DNA from: Symsagittifera roscoffensis
Lineage: Eukaryota; Xenacoelomorpha; Acoela; Convolutidae
NCBI RefSeq assembly: GCF_963678635.1
Contig: NC_087062.1
Span: forward strand, 35,926,052 to 35,990,051
Reading direction: 5' to 3'
DNA: 64,000 bases
Positions 33,086 to 43,141 of this stretch are shown here, piece by piece. Every line of letters starts with the position of its first letter. Position 1 is the first letter of the stretch. The translations under genes were made by a program, and so were the position numbers. The notes under the pieces were generated by a model. The model was not told the origin of the DNA and made no database searches. It saw only the letters and a list, made by a program, of their open reading frames with translations.

Positions 33086-34004
33086 TGTAACATTCGCCCG
33101 GAAGATACATATCGACGGAAAACAAAACTAAGTCTTAAGACGACTGGCTAGCGTCTAAACAGAGCTTTGCATGCTTTTCACCGTCTCTACCAAGCCAGTA
33201 CTTTTCGGTGGTCTTTTCCAACATCGGGTCGACAAAAACGTTACTGTTCTCCGGCTTCGACCAGAACGCTCAAATTAACTTAATTACATGCAAATAGTGA
33301 GCTCATGGCTGGGTCTCAGTATCCCCAGACCACGAGGTCACTCCTAAGAACAGGGCTACTACTTATTATATTACTATTGTTTTTGTTCAGTAGATAAAAA
33401 TCATCATCTCCATCGAAGATGGATCAACCCTTTCCCCCAACCCCTAGCTTCTCATCCTTATCAAAATGAATCTAGATATTAATTAAATTCAAGTCAGGAC
33501 ATGACAGGAAGCTAAAAGTTGATGCAACAGGATAAAAGTTTCGGTTCCTTTACCCTTCCGGATTGATGAATCCGCTGGATCAAGCTCGCTAATCTTGATT
33601 TCTTTCTAATCCGGAGGGCTGTCTTCTTACCCCTCACCGTTGTTCGCAACGGCCTTGCAACTATTGTAGCAGCACAATAGTTGCAACTCGGAACGTCCTC
33701 TGCTATTCTGTAGTTCGTTGTCGTTTTTAATCTCGATTTTCGTCCTGTTCGCTATCGCAGATAAAGTTGTTGTGTTTTTCTTTCTCGTTTTTGCCAAAAT
33801 GGCCGTTTCTGACGTTTCTCAGAAATATGACGTCATAATTCGAATTTTTGAAATTTAAAAATACTAGAATATTCCAGCCCTCACCGTCTGGCTGATCGTT
33901 CCAATAACGTCCTTAATTCTTAATAACCACCAATCCGGAAGGCTCGCTGCTAAAATTCGAAGTCTGCACAAATTGCATTTTGGCCATTCTGGTCGAATGT
34001 CACA
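33086..34004 (-). repeat. 5' LTR of element A
   Basis: 919 bp, same length as the 3' LTR and about 98.8% identical by hand count. Ends TGTAACATTCG ... CGAATGTCACA. It contains a CRE at 33828-33835 and U3 inverted repeats at 33637-33652 and 33655-33686. It directly abuts B's LTR (tttcggctt) at 34005. Confidence 0.93.
33828..33835. promoter_or_regulatory. CRE palindrome in A 5' LTR
   Basis: TGACGTCA in the U3 part of the promoter-bearing LTR, about 170 bp from the transcriptional upstream edge, with a TGACGT half site nearby. A plausible binding site for CREB/ATF-type factors driving A's transcript. Confidence 0.55.
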
Positions 34005-34744
34005 TTTCGGCTTCGGTCAAAACACTCAAATTAACTAGATTACATGCAGAAATAGTGAGCTCATGGCTGGGTCTCAGTATCCCCAGACCACGAGGTCACT
34101 CCTAAAAACAGGGCTACTACTATTTATTGAATTATTATTGTTTTTGTTCAGTAGATAAAAATCATCATCTCCATCGAAGATGGATCAACCCTTTCCCCCA
34201 ACTCCTAGCTTCTCATCCTAGCAAAATTAATTCAGATGTTAGTTAAATTCAAATCAGGGAAGCTAAAAGTTTATATAAGTCGATAAAAGTTTCAGTCCCG
34301 AGACCCCTCCGGATTCTTGAATCCGGGGAAATAAGGCTCTTATCTTCCTTCCTGAAGGCTGGTTTTCCACCCTTCACCGTTGTTCGCAACGGCCTTGCAA
34401 CTATTGTAGCGACACAATAGTTGCAACTCGGAACGGTCTCTGCTATTCCTGCAATCTGTTGTTGTTTCTCAATCACAATTTTCGTTGTTATCGTCAGCGC
34501 AACTATCGTTGTTTTTTTTCTTCGACTTTCTGCCCAAAATGGCCGTTTCTGACGTTTCTCAGAAATATGACGTCATAATTCGAATTTTAAAATTTCAAAA
34601 TACCAGAATATTCTAGCCCTCACCGTTTGGCCAATCGTTCCAATAATGCTCTTATTCCTTCAAAATCGCCAACTCGGAAGGTTCACTGCTAAAAATTCGA
34701 ATATGCTGAATCTGCATTTTGATCCATTCTGGTCGAATGTCACA
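34005..34744 (-). repeat. Element B 3' LTR, second part
   Basis: Continuation of 13213-13376 after the A insertion. It begins tttcggcttcggtc and ends CGAATGTCACA. It holds TATATAAA, an AATAAA poly(A) hexamer, a CRE (34568-34575), the U3 hairpins (34377-34392, 34395-34426), and a CCGGATTC-tt-GAATCCGG palindrome near 34308-34326. Restored length is about 901 bp once the duplicated ttt is removed. Confidence 0.88.
34123..34277 (-). promoter_or_regulatory. TATA box and poly(A) signal of B 3' LTR
   Basis: On the sense strand TATATAAA lies at 34277-34270 and AATAAA at 34128-34123, about 140 nt downstream, the expected order for U3-R. Both are repeated in B's 5' LTR (56897-56904 and 56740-56745). 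A's LTRs have lost both exact motifs at these positions. Confidence 0.55.
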
Positions 34745-35553
34745 TACTCCCCGGACAGTCCGGTCAATGTCCTCATTGAATCTCGCAACGTTCGTAAAAT
34801 AGGTACAGTGTCATCGAACAGAATTTACAAAATGCACGAAATTACTTTTATCCACGTCATATCGACTCACTTCAGAATATAAATGGCATCATACTACATC
34901 ACTATAGCCTTCAAATTCTTTCATTAATCTGCACATTGAGGATGTGACCTAAGATAAAAACATCTTTTCTGACTTCCAATGTCAATGTCCTGATTAAAAC
35001 TTCTTTTCTCCTAGATTTAAAAGGTGTTGGTTTGCAGGACGGTCCTGCCAACCAACAAGCTAAAATTATCCTACTATGCTTCTTCCCTTCGGAAATCTTG
35101 CTTGTTATTGTCCTGAATATTAAAACTAAGAAACTCGGTGGTTAGAAAGAACAATGAAACAATCTCCCTCTTCGAGAGATTACCCAAGCCTTCCATGCCA
35201 CCACAAAGTGATCAGTTCTCCTAGCTGATTAAAAACAGTCATGCAGGCCTGAATATTTAAATATACTCCTTCACTCAAGCTTTTCTAAATAAATAGTAAG
35301 TAAGTGTCTCTGAAACCACTTAATTAAAATCAAAATGCAAATTTATAAATGCAACAATTTCAAAACTCAACTAAATGTTTCAGTTTTCAAAAAACAACTT
35401 GGTTGCTTGGTTTCTCACTTGAGTTTTTTCACACAAATAAAACTTTTTCTTCATCACTCCTTTGTTTTCTTCTTTTTTCGTCGTTTAGAAGTTCTAAAAC
35501 TTCTAAATTCTTCTAATTTCGTCTCTTTTTGCATCTCGTTTTTCGGCCATTCG
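34745..35553 (-). other. 3' untranslated region of B with PPT-like end
   Basis: No gene seen. Collinear with 14296-15111. The sense strand ends CTGTCCGGGGAGTA immediately before the LTR, as in A. Confidence 0.6.
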
Positions 35554-36424
35554 TCAATGTTCCATCTCTTCCTCCTGTGATACTGACTCTGCACTTTCAG
35601 TTTCTGTGTCCTGCAACACGTCGTTAGCTATCCTGACGCTGTTGGAAGCCGTCCTCCAACACTTCTGCTCTTCTACCCTCTGTTTGCAACAAGGTAGGGG
35701 ATCCACGTTAGATTCTCTGTTCCTGCAGAAACTGTTTCTCTCCAAATCTTCCTTTAACATCTCTTCCTTCTCCTTTCCACTACGTTCACTTGTCCTGGGA
35801 ATTCTCTTCACAGCGGTGGTCACTGCATTGAGTCACGAGAGCTCGCCTGAAAGCTCCTGCTCCAATGTCCAGCTGATATTCACTGTACACTCTGCCGTGC
35901 TTCGACATATGGTTTTTAGCATATTCGTACAACCATGCAGTCATGTTAGCTCTGAACCATGGCATCAATCGTTTTCTTGCCCATATCTTCTTCACTTCCA
36001 TCGGAATGTTTAGAATTTTGCACATTGTCTCAAAAAGATCTAAATCTTTTAGACAATCCAATTTCCGCAACTGTTCTCTCGTTGGCGTTTCCTGTCTATT
36101 GTTCTCTCTTACGTCAGCTTCCAGCCATCGTATCGCCATCATAGCTCCCACTATCACTATTGTTATGGGCTGTGATGAGTCTGGTAAACCCATAGAGAGC
36201 AGCTCTCCAGAGTCCCAGATCAACACCAGATTACTACGCTTGGGATACCACCAGGTCTGCAGCAAGCAGTGGCAGGGAAACTCGTCATGTGTCAACATGA
36301 TGCTCCTCCAGTTACGTTTTCCCGAAGCTTCCAGTAATGGTTCCACTTCCATCATCACCCGGTGGACTTCATCATTCTCGTCTACTGTATTATAATCTGT
36401 AACAGTTGATCCTCTCAGAGTCAC
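35554..36424 (-). pseudogene. Element B accessory protein X2, C-terminal part (two frames)
   Basis: Frames 35786-36424 and 35554-35823 give the X2 C-terminus. NLVLIWDSGELLSMGLPDSSQPITIVIVG is present here in pieces of the kind lost from A; it has the look of a strand-turn-strand of an SGNH- or Rossmann-like fold but lacks a clear GDS motif. Then come WFRANMTAWLYEYAKNHMSKHGR and the acidic end (ETESAESVSQEEEMEH). The frame changes at about 35800-35823 through a short deletion relative to A. Function unknown. Confidence 0.6.
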
Positions 36425-37220
36425 TGAAGTTCCCGCTCACGTATCCCATGAACTTCTTTCCTAGTATCGATTCCAACTCTTCTTTGGTTCTCTGGAACTG
36501 CTGAGAACATCTTACATAGCAACTCGTAAGATTTCTGGACATTCTCGCCAGTCTCACACATTTCAGCACTGAGAAGGCTTGATCCACGATCGTTCGCGTA
36601 CTCTTTACATCCACGTTTACAAAATGTACCGGGTATCTGCTCTTGCACATTGGAGCCAATGTCGAGCCCACCAAATATCGTGCTCCTGATGGTCTACAAT
36701 AAGTCTCACTGTGTCTGATGTTCATTTCCGTCTCGATCGCTTCCCTCCATTTTCCTATGTATTTCTGCTCGGTTTGCAGAACTCCTGGGAACACTTCTAC
36801 ACTGATGGCTGTGACCATCTCATGTTTCTGTTCTAGATTCAATAGTGACTCTAAAGAACCAAACATGCTGTAGAATCCTAGTGCAGTCACTAGATTCACC
36901 TCGGTTCCTCCATGACAATCCGCTATCAGTTCCGTTTGCGTTCTTGCTTTCATCACGACGTTTCCAAACAATATCGTCAATTGCCTGTGTTGTTTCTCTA
37001 GGGTCTTCACAAAGTCCAGACCTCCACAAACGTGACCCTCCAGTCCATAGACTTCCGCCAGACAGCTACCAGGTTTGACCCAGTCTTCTGGTCCCCAGCC
37101 AGGCAACTCCACCTTATCTTCTCCGTTGCTCCTAGAGGCCGTTATCATCACATTATATATGATGTTAATATTTAATATATATATATTATATATGATGTCT
37201 TCATTCAGTTCCCTCTGCAC
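36390..37220 (-). pseudogene. Element B accessory protein X2, distal part
   Basis: 276 residues collinear with part of A's 16255-17418 frame: LPGWGPEDWVKPGSCLAEVYG, HGGTEVNLVTALGFYSMFGSLESLLNL, CRPSGARYLVGSTLAPMCKSR. At 37160-37200 an AT dinucleotide-like tract (ATATATATATTATATATG) has been added inside the coding sequence, giving IIYNIYILNINIIYN. A frame change at about 36420 leads to the next frame. Confidence 0.6.
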
Positions 37221-37241
37221 GTCTTGTGTCGCCCGTAATAT

Positions 37242-38258
37242 CTAGTCAGCGTTGGGACTAGGACACCATGATGGCCTCATCAATTCCCACACAGCCATCA
37301 AGCTCGTTCTCAGTAATTCATCTGAGAATCCCAACCCAAACTCCACTCTTTTGTCAGATTTTGGTACGGAAGGTACAGTCACCTCTTCTTCCAAGACCAG
37401 TCCCAATTTGGTCTGTGGATTATTAGTGCTCTTAATTGTTACAATTTTCGACGTCCAGAATCTTAGTAACACTGCCTGCTCGTAGTCGAAGAAGCAATCG
37501 CGTATGTCTTCACTCAGGAAAGGGTTGTACGCTATCCCTATGATTCCGGACACGTAGCTGTACGACTTCTTCTTGATCGGTCCGCAGTATTCACTGGATT
37601 TCGGCAATGCCCCCATAGATTCTTTAGTGAGTCTCAGCTCCTTGTTTGAGAATCTCCTGATTTCGTCTATCTTTCTCATGGGCTCTAACTCCTCGGGTTC
37701 TTTCATATTCACCCTCATCGGTTTGCTTTGCTGCATATCCAGCAGTGCTAGCGAGAGTAAGGCTTTCGCTCGCTCATCGCCTTCCCTCAGCATCTTAACA
37801 CAAGTGTTCAATGCAGGTACTGAAATCTGCTCTATCCTGAATCGAATGAAACAGAGAGCGTCTCTCCGCTTCGCACACGCTACTGCTGCTCCCTCTTGGA
37901 CTATCAGATTCCTCAGGTTCGTCATAAGGGAAACCTTCTCTTCTTTTGACCTCTTCCTTTCTTCTGAATCATATTCCTCGCGAGTCAAACCCATCATGCA
38001 CCAGGCAAACCTCAGTTGTAACTCTGTTCTTACGTAAGGTACTGCCATTAGAGCGTGTATTCTTGGCGTAGTCCTCATCTCTTCTTCGAAGTACCTTAAT
38101 ACCACTGCTTTCCATGGAAGGCTCACCAACTGCTCCATCGTCTCTGCCTGTATCTCAGACGACGCTAAAGTCCCGTACGCCTTCTGCTTGAGGGTGGTGC
38201 CTTGCAACATTGTCTCTAGATAACCCTCCATGGCACTCTTGTCTTCCAGAGCCATCAC
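37242..38258 (-). pseudogene. Element B accessory protein X2, part after TAA
   Basis: 338 residues bounded by two substitutions to stop: TAA at its upstream edge (A: TAT Tyr) and TAG after SWCPSPNAD (A: TCA Ser). Blocks: MEGYLETMLQGTTLKQKAYG, PRIHALMAVPYVRTELQLRFAWCMMG, ISVPALNTCVKML. Otherwise collinear with A. Confidence 0.65.
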
Positions 38259-41200
38259 TTACCCTCTAGCCGAGTTTCGGTACTTTAACATTTCCATGTA
38301 TCCACCTGCCGGTTCATCTATCGACACAGCCTCTGATACTGTCATTCGGCTATATTCCACGGGTACTAGTTGTCCTGTGACATTTCCCTTTCCGTTATTC
38401 ATGGGAGATGGCTTAAAGTCTTTCATTGTGCTCTCTCCACATTGGCTGAGTATTTCCATTTTTAAGGTTGCTCCAGTCAGAGTGCGGTCACTCCTTTTGG
38501 ATTTATAACGTGTTGACTGTATTCCCGCCATGAGAATGGGTGGCACCATCGCTATATCAGTCAACATTTTATCTGTGCCAGGCAATTGATAGTCACCTTG
38601 TCCCAAATCCATGACCTCTTCGACTCGTTTCCTTTTCGCTGAGTTGACAGCTTTCATCGATATCTCCGAATCCACCTTCGTCTTTCCTACTCTCCTCGGC
38701 ATCACTCTGCTGCCTAACTTCATTTTCATCGCATTGATCTTATCAATCGCCAATTTCGATCGTATCATTCCTCTCCTGGTTCTTGACAGATACACCACCT
38801 CTCCTTTATCGTCCTGCGGTGTCATCTTGATGGGAGAGTTCGCTTCACTTTCATCATTGGCTGAGTCAATCAACAACTCACTCAATCTCCCTTCACACTC
38901 ATCAAGCTTGTCAGGGACTTCCCGCATCAAGGGTCGATTGAGACCTGTTTTCAGAATGGACTGGGTCCCATAGCTCTGAACCACTGTCCAGACTTCTTCC
39001 ATGAAGGCCACTCTGTCCAATCTGCATCCCGTCCTACTTTCATGGTCTCGGTGATGTACTTCCCATTCTTCTTCGGGCAACGTTCCCAAGAAAGGTACTC
39101 TGGCTGAGCCCTCTATTCTTCTTCTTCTAGGCGATTCCATGAGGATACTTTGTTCGTTACTTCTTGAATTTCCAGGAGAGCTGCTCTCCGGCAAATTCCG
39201 TTTCATTTCCATAAAGGCTGACGGAGGCTCCAGTGTCGAAATGCCTTCATCCGCTGGCTCAGTCGTCTCCAACGTATCTGCGTTGTTCTCAAGATCACTG
39301 AAGATATTGAAATCCAGGCTGGATACTCCTCCTGTCGATGCCCTGTCGTCTTCCCCACCAGCTTGACTTGCATCTTCTTGCATGGGTTCTTCGGTTTGAC
39401 GGCTTCCTCCCTGTCCGTCATCTCCTTCTGACATATCCTTCTTTGAGCTCGAGGGTCCTTGCTTATCATTGTCGGTTCCTGCCGGAAACTTTGGTATTAT
39501 CAATGTACCGGCCGATCCATCTTCCTCTTCTCCATAGACCACTTTGATTTCCTCGCAGCCGAAGGGTGCTAGGAAGGTTCTTGCCTGTAGTGTTCCTCCC
39601 ACTTTCAACACCGGTTTCACACTAGTCAGGATCAAGGAGGCTTCAGGCAGTTCGGTCCTGCCTCTCATCTTCATCGGAGCTAAGCCTAATCCCGTCCATT
39701 CTTCATCAAATCTTCCAGGCTTGGGAGTCGCGGCGTTGCTTATTCGCCTTCTCGTCGCTTGATCCGTATATGCAAATCGTGTGTATTGTAACACGGCGGC
39801 ATTTCTCCCTAAAAAGTATGGATCCATCGTTCCCATGAAATTCCCTATTCTCCTTTCATTGGTTTCAAGTGCTCTCAACCTAGGAGTTTGTACCACGGAG
39901 ACTGCTCCGAGCAACATCCTTCTTATCAGAGGGAATTCGGGGATTTCTTCCGGCAGCTTCTCGTAATCACCCCAATCCTTCGTCTCTTCTCTCACCTTGT
40001 GATATGTTGCAACGAGACGAGGCACTCTGGTTATCTCACCATTTGTTTTATCATAGGGTCTCAAATTCCAAAGCTTCGGAAACACCTCGATGTGTCCTCT
40101 TTCTGCTTGTCCCATGCGATCACGGAAGTGATCGTCAAAGTTGATGACTGTCATCTCTGGCCCTGATATTTTCGCAAATAACAGATCTTCACTCATGAGC
40201 TCCCGCATGGTGTGCTGCTCACACCAGTTCAGTTCACTACCGTCCACTGCTGATATGAGGTTCAGGTGCAGCACCGACCTCCTATACGCCTCCACCTTAA
40301 CGTCAGGAAACGCAAACGTGACTGCTGGTCCATAGATCACCGTCACAAACTCCGTGACTCCTCTGATCAGTGCTAAGGGATCGGTTCTCATAGCCAAGCT
40401 CAGATCAACTAACAGGGGCATGCCTCCAACATGTCGTCTAACATCTTCTTCTCTTTCGATAGTCTCGTCTTTTCCCGTTCCAAAGCGATTTTGTTGTAAT
40501 AGATGTTGGATAAGAGTTTGTCTCAGGTCTCTTATCTTATTCCACGAGTCCGTGGATTTCTTCATATCTAAATTCCTCACTCTCTCTCTCATCTGCTCTG
40601 GACAACGTGTCAACTTCATTAGTCCTCCCAAGTTTCCGTGGGTAATCGCAATCAGAAAACCATCTAACCGCAGGTTCTGGATTCCTTCGGTGAGCATCAC
40701 CACCGGTCCTTTCACGAAACTGTCTGCTCCAAATTTCACGAACAAAGCTATTAGTTCCACTATTGACACTTCCACTACTGCTTGGAGGAATTCTTTTAAT
40801 AAGTAATGAGAGACTTTCGGGTAGACTTTTGCCAGGAAGGACGCGGTCCATCCGGCTCCCAACACTTCCAGCATGCTGTCTGTCCATTCAAAGCCTTCCT
40901 GTCCTTTTACTTCCTGGGTCCAGAAGGTTTCCAGGGTAATCTGACACATTCTGTTTACAAATTCAGCGGTCTTTTCTTCAGCATTTTCCGCCAGGTTCAC
41001 CTCCTTCAACAAGTAGGCATGGATCTTCGTGATCATCACAGCGCCTTGCTCAAAAGCATCTGCACCCAATGCCGCTACTCTAGGACTTAGGTGTAGCCAC
41101 TGGTTGGCTTCCGGTTTGGTTCTCAAAACCATCGCCTTCAATTGAGCTCTAGTCTCTTGGGAATTTTTCCTTCTCGTGTTTTCACCTGTCACTTCCATTG

Positions 41201-41573
41201 CTCGGAACCATAAGTCGTTGGACATCGCTACGATCACTCGATGGTCGTCGTCTATTCCCGGCTTAAGCTTGAGTTGTCGACTGAAATTGGACAGTTCCAA
41301 CCCCAGCACCTCGTCCAACACTAACATTTGTAGCGCATGGTCCTTGAATCCTCTCATCGCGTTTGAGATATCTGACCACACCGCTGGTAGTTCAGCCCTG
41401 AGTGGCCTCAGATTCTCCATCTCTATCATGCGATTTGGGGCTGATATGATCACATCATATTTTCTTTCCGAAAGCAAGGTCACAATCGCATATACGAATT
41501 TCAGTCTATCCGGGAGACGTGCATACCCCGGAGACAACGCGAATACTACTCTCGGTGTCACTTTGGTGAACAA
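38259..41573 (-). pseudogene. Element B accessory protein X2, large central frame
   Basis: 1104 residues, the longest accessory frame. It starts in VTPRVVFALSPGYARLPDRLKFVYAIVTLL..YDVIISAPNR, the end of an alpha/beta domain begun in the upstream frame. It continues with LPAVWSDISNAMRGF, LDEVLGLELSNFSRQL, long helical stretches, FPKLWNLRP, an acidic Gly/Ser linker (about residues 690-790) and Arg/Lys-rich blocks. No transmembrane segment or signal peptide of an envelope protein is evident. I do not recognise the family. Large size, acidic linker and position between pol and 3' LTR fit a structural or accessory protein of the element. Confidence 0.7.
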
Positions 41574-42535
41574 CCCTCCTTCGTCGCATCCACCACTTCA
41601 CCCATCAACTCAAGGATATCCTTTATCGCTGGCCACACAGCGTTCTCTGCCGTTGTAGGATCTCTGAGTCTGCTCAGAAAACCTCTACTGTGTAGATGGT
41701 CTTTAATGCCAGCAAACACGATCGTAATTGGATTCATGTCCGTCTGCCTTTGTACCCCTATAGCCAGAGATACCGATTGCAGTAGGTCCAGGTCGACCGC
41801 TGCCAACATTATGACGTCCGGCCAAAACAGAGACTTGGAGGTGTACACGAACTCTGAATTCGCTACTATCATAAACTTGGCCTTCCTCATTTCTGCTTTG
41901 TCATAGGCGGCGAAGATGGTCTCATCTTTCCTTATCGCTTTCAATCCGCCGTTTCTTTGGACATCACCATCTTGATTCACTAGTTTTGGGTATATTCTTT
42001 CCTTCAAATGACCAGGGGGTGTCGTCAGCTGCCTGAACATCTTCACGTGTTGTCCAATCGGCGCTCTCGTCGTCAGGAATCTTCCTGGTCTCTCTTCACG
42101 ATTCCCCTCATCATGATTCAACCTCACATCTTGCAATGGTCTCGTATTCACTGGTCCCATTGTGTTGTTAGAGGGCAGTCCCTCTAGGTCAGCAAATCTC
42201 AAGGCCGTCGTGGAGCTGAAATTTATACTAGCGGCTATCAACCAGTCTACGCCGGTTATCGAGTACAGTCTGCTGACGGATAGCGTCGCTCCATTCAGCA
42301 TCCTCCTTGCATCTTCGATGAAGCTTACCCTCTGGAGATCCAGCTTCATTAGCTCGTCTTTGTATACATACCAGGGAGACGGTATGGGCCTTGACCACAT
42401 CAACGAGCCCCTGCCCGGGCGTCTCTCCTCTCGACTGGTCGTCTCCGATCTCGTGTCCGATCTAGACGTGCTGGTTGTCTCTTCGATTGGGTTGACAGGT
42501 CCTATTCTTCTCCTAGGATGGATGGTCCTCCTCAT
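41558..42535 (-). pseudogene. Element B accessory protein X2, N-terminal frame with SGNH-like alpha/beta segment
   Basis: 325 residues. A basic Arg-rich N-terminus (MRRTIHPRRRIG) is followed by VYKDELMKLDLQRVSFIEDARRM. Further on, AKFMIVANSEF, WPDVIMLAAVDLDLL and ITIVFAGIKDHLHSRGFL, then (next frame) RVVFALSPGY and YDVIISAPNR, give a strand-helix order like an SGNH hydrolase, with GIKDHL at the place of GxND. No GDS serine block was found, so catalysis is doubtful. One-nucleotide frameshift at about 41570-41590. Confidence 0.55.
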
Positions 42536-42541
42536 CGGCGC

Positions 42542-43141
42542 TTATCCCAATCGATCCTGTACGTCTGTTCTCTGACCTGGTTCGCTGGAGCTCTGTTGTC
42601 TATAATTCGTGACGGCCGGGACCGTCCCCAAGCGTGTTTCCAGGCCAGGAGGCACAAAGGTAGTAATCACCGCGTCACTCGCTGTTCCTTCTTCCGTCAG
42701 CACTCCTTTGTCAAAGAGTTCCGCCTCTAGTTCGTCCAACCGCTCTTGGAAGACTCGATTCAACCAAGCCTGTCCTTCGATACTATCGAAGTGGATGCCG
42801 TCCGTGGTCAGTCTGGCCTGATTCATAGCTCTCAACTCATGTTCAATGTCCATGAGGATCATTCTTCCGGCATTCCGACTTGCTAGATTCCTCAAGATGT
42901 TATTCCACCTGACGACTTTTTCGTTGAGCCTTCTCCCTGCTGCTGTCAAGCTCCTCGTGTTCATTGGCACAGTGCAAACGGTCAGTACCGCGCAATTGAA
43001 TTTCTGCCAGAGGGTAGTAAACAAACACACCATCATTGATTCCCATAGTGCTTCCTGTTCATCTGAACCTCTGGAGATGTCATTCGTCCCGACCAGGATC
43101 ATCACATTGGGAATCCTCCCTGGATTCATCAGTTCCACCAT
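42542..43141 (-). pseudogene. Element B accessory protein X1, SGNH hydrolase C-terminal half
   Basis: 199 residues continuing X1 after a frameshift at about 43143. VMILVGTNDISRG is SGNH block III (catalytic-site Asn) and LTTDGIHFDSIEG is block V with the Asp and His of the triad. VLTVCTVPMN and helices between them fit the SGNH/GDSL fold. Together with GDS in the upstream frame, all catalytic blocks are present. Such enzymes are esterases, lipases or acetylhydrolases; substrate unknown. Confidence 0.8.

Larger units (their letters stand above)
13377..34004 (-). mobile_element. Element A: 20.6-kb Ty3/gypsy-type retrotransposon inserted in B's 3' LTR
   Basis: Complete end to end, with 919-bp LTRs at both ends (13377-14295 and 33086-34004, about 11 mismatches by eye) flanked by ttt. 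The order in the sense direction is 5' LTR, PBS, 2.9-kb leader with TCCGGA repeats, gag, protease, RT, RNase H, integrase, macro-like domain, accessory block X1/X2, short 3' region, PPT-like sequence and 3' LTR. It has several frameshifts and stops and lacks about 3.8 kb of the accessory block present in B, including the SGNH catalytic region. Confidence 0.92.

Noticed and set aside
30521-35554. A and B as a tandem pair sharing one LTR through unequal crossing over
   Set aside because: The region between them holds one complete A-type LTR and a partial B-type LTR whose missing 164 bp lies at 13213-13376. This fits nested insertion exactly, with ttt on both sides.
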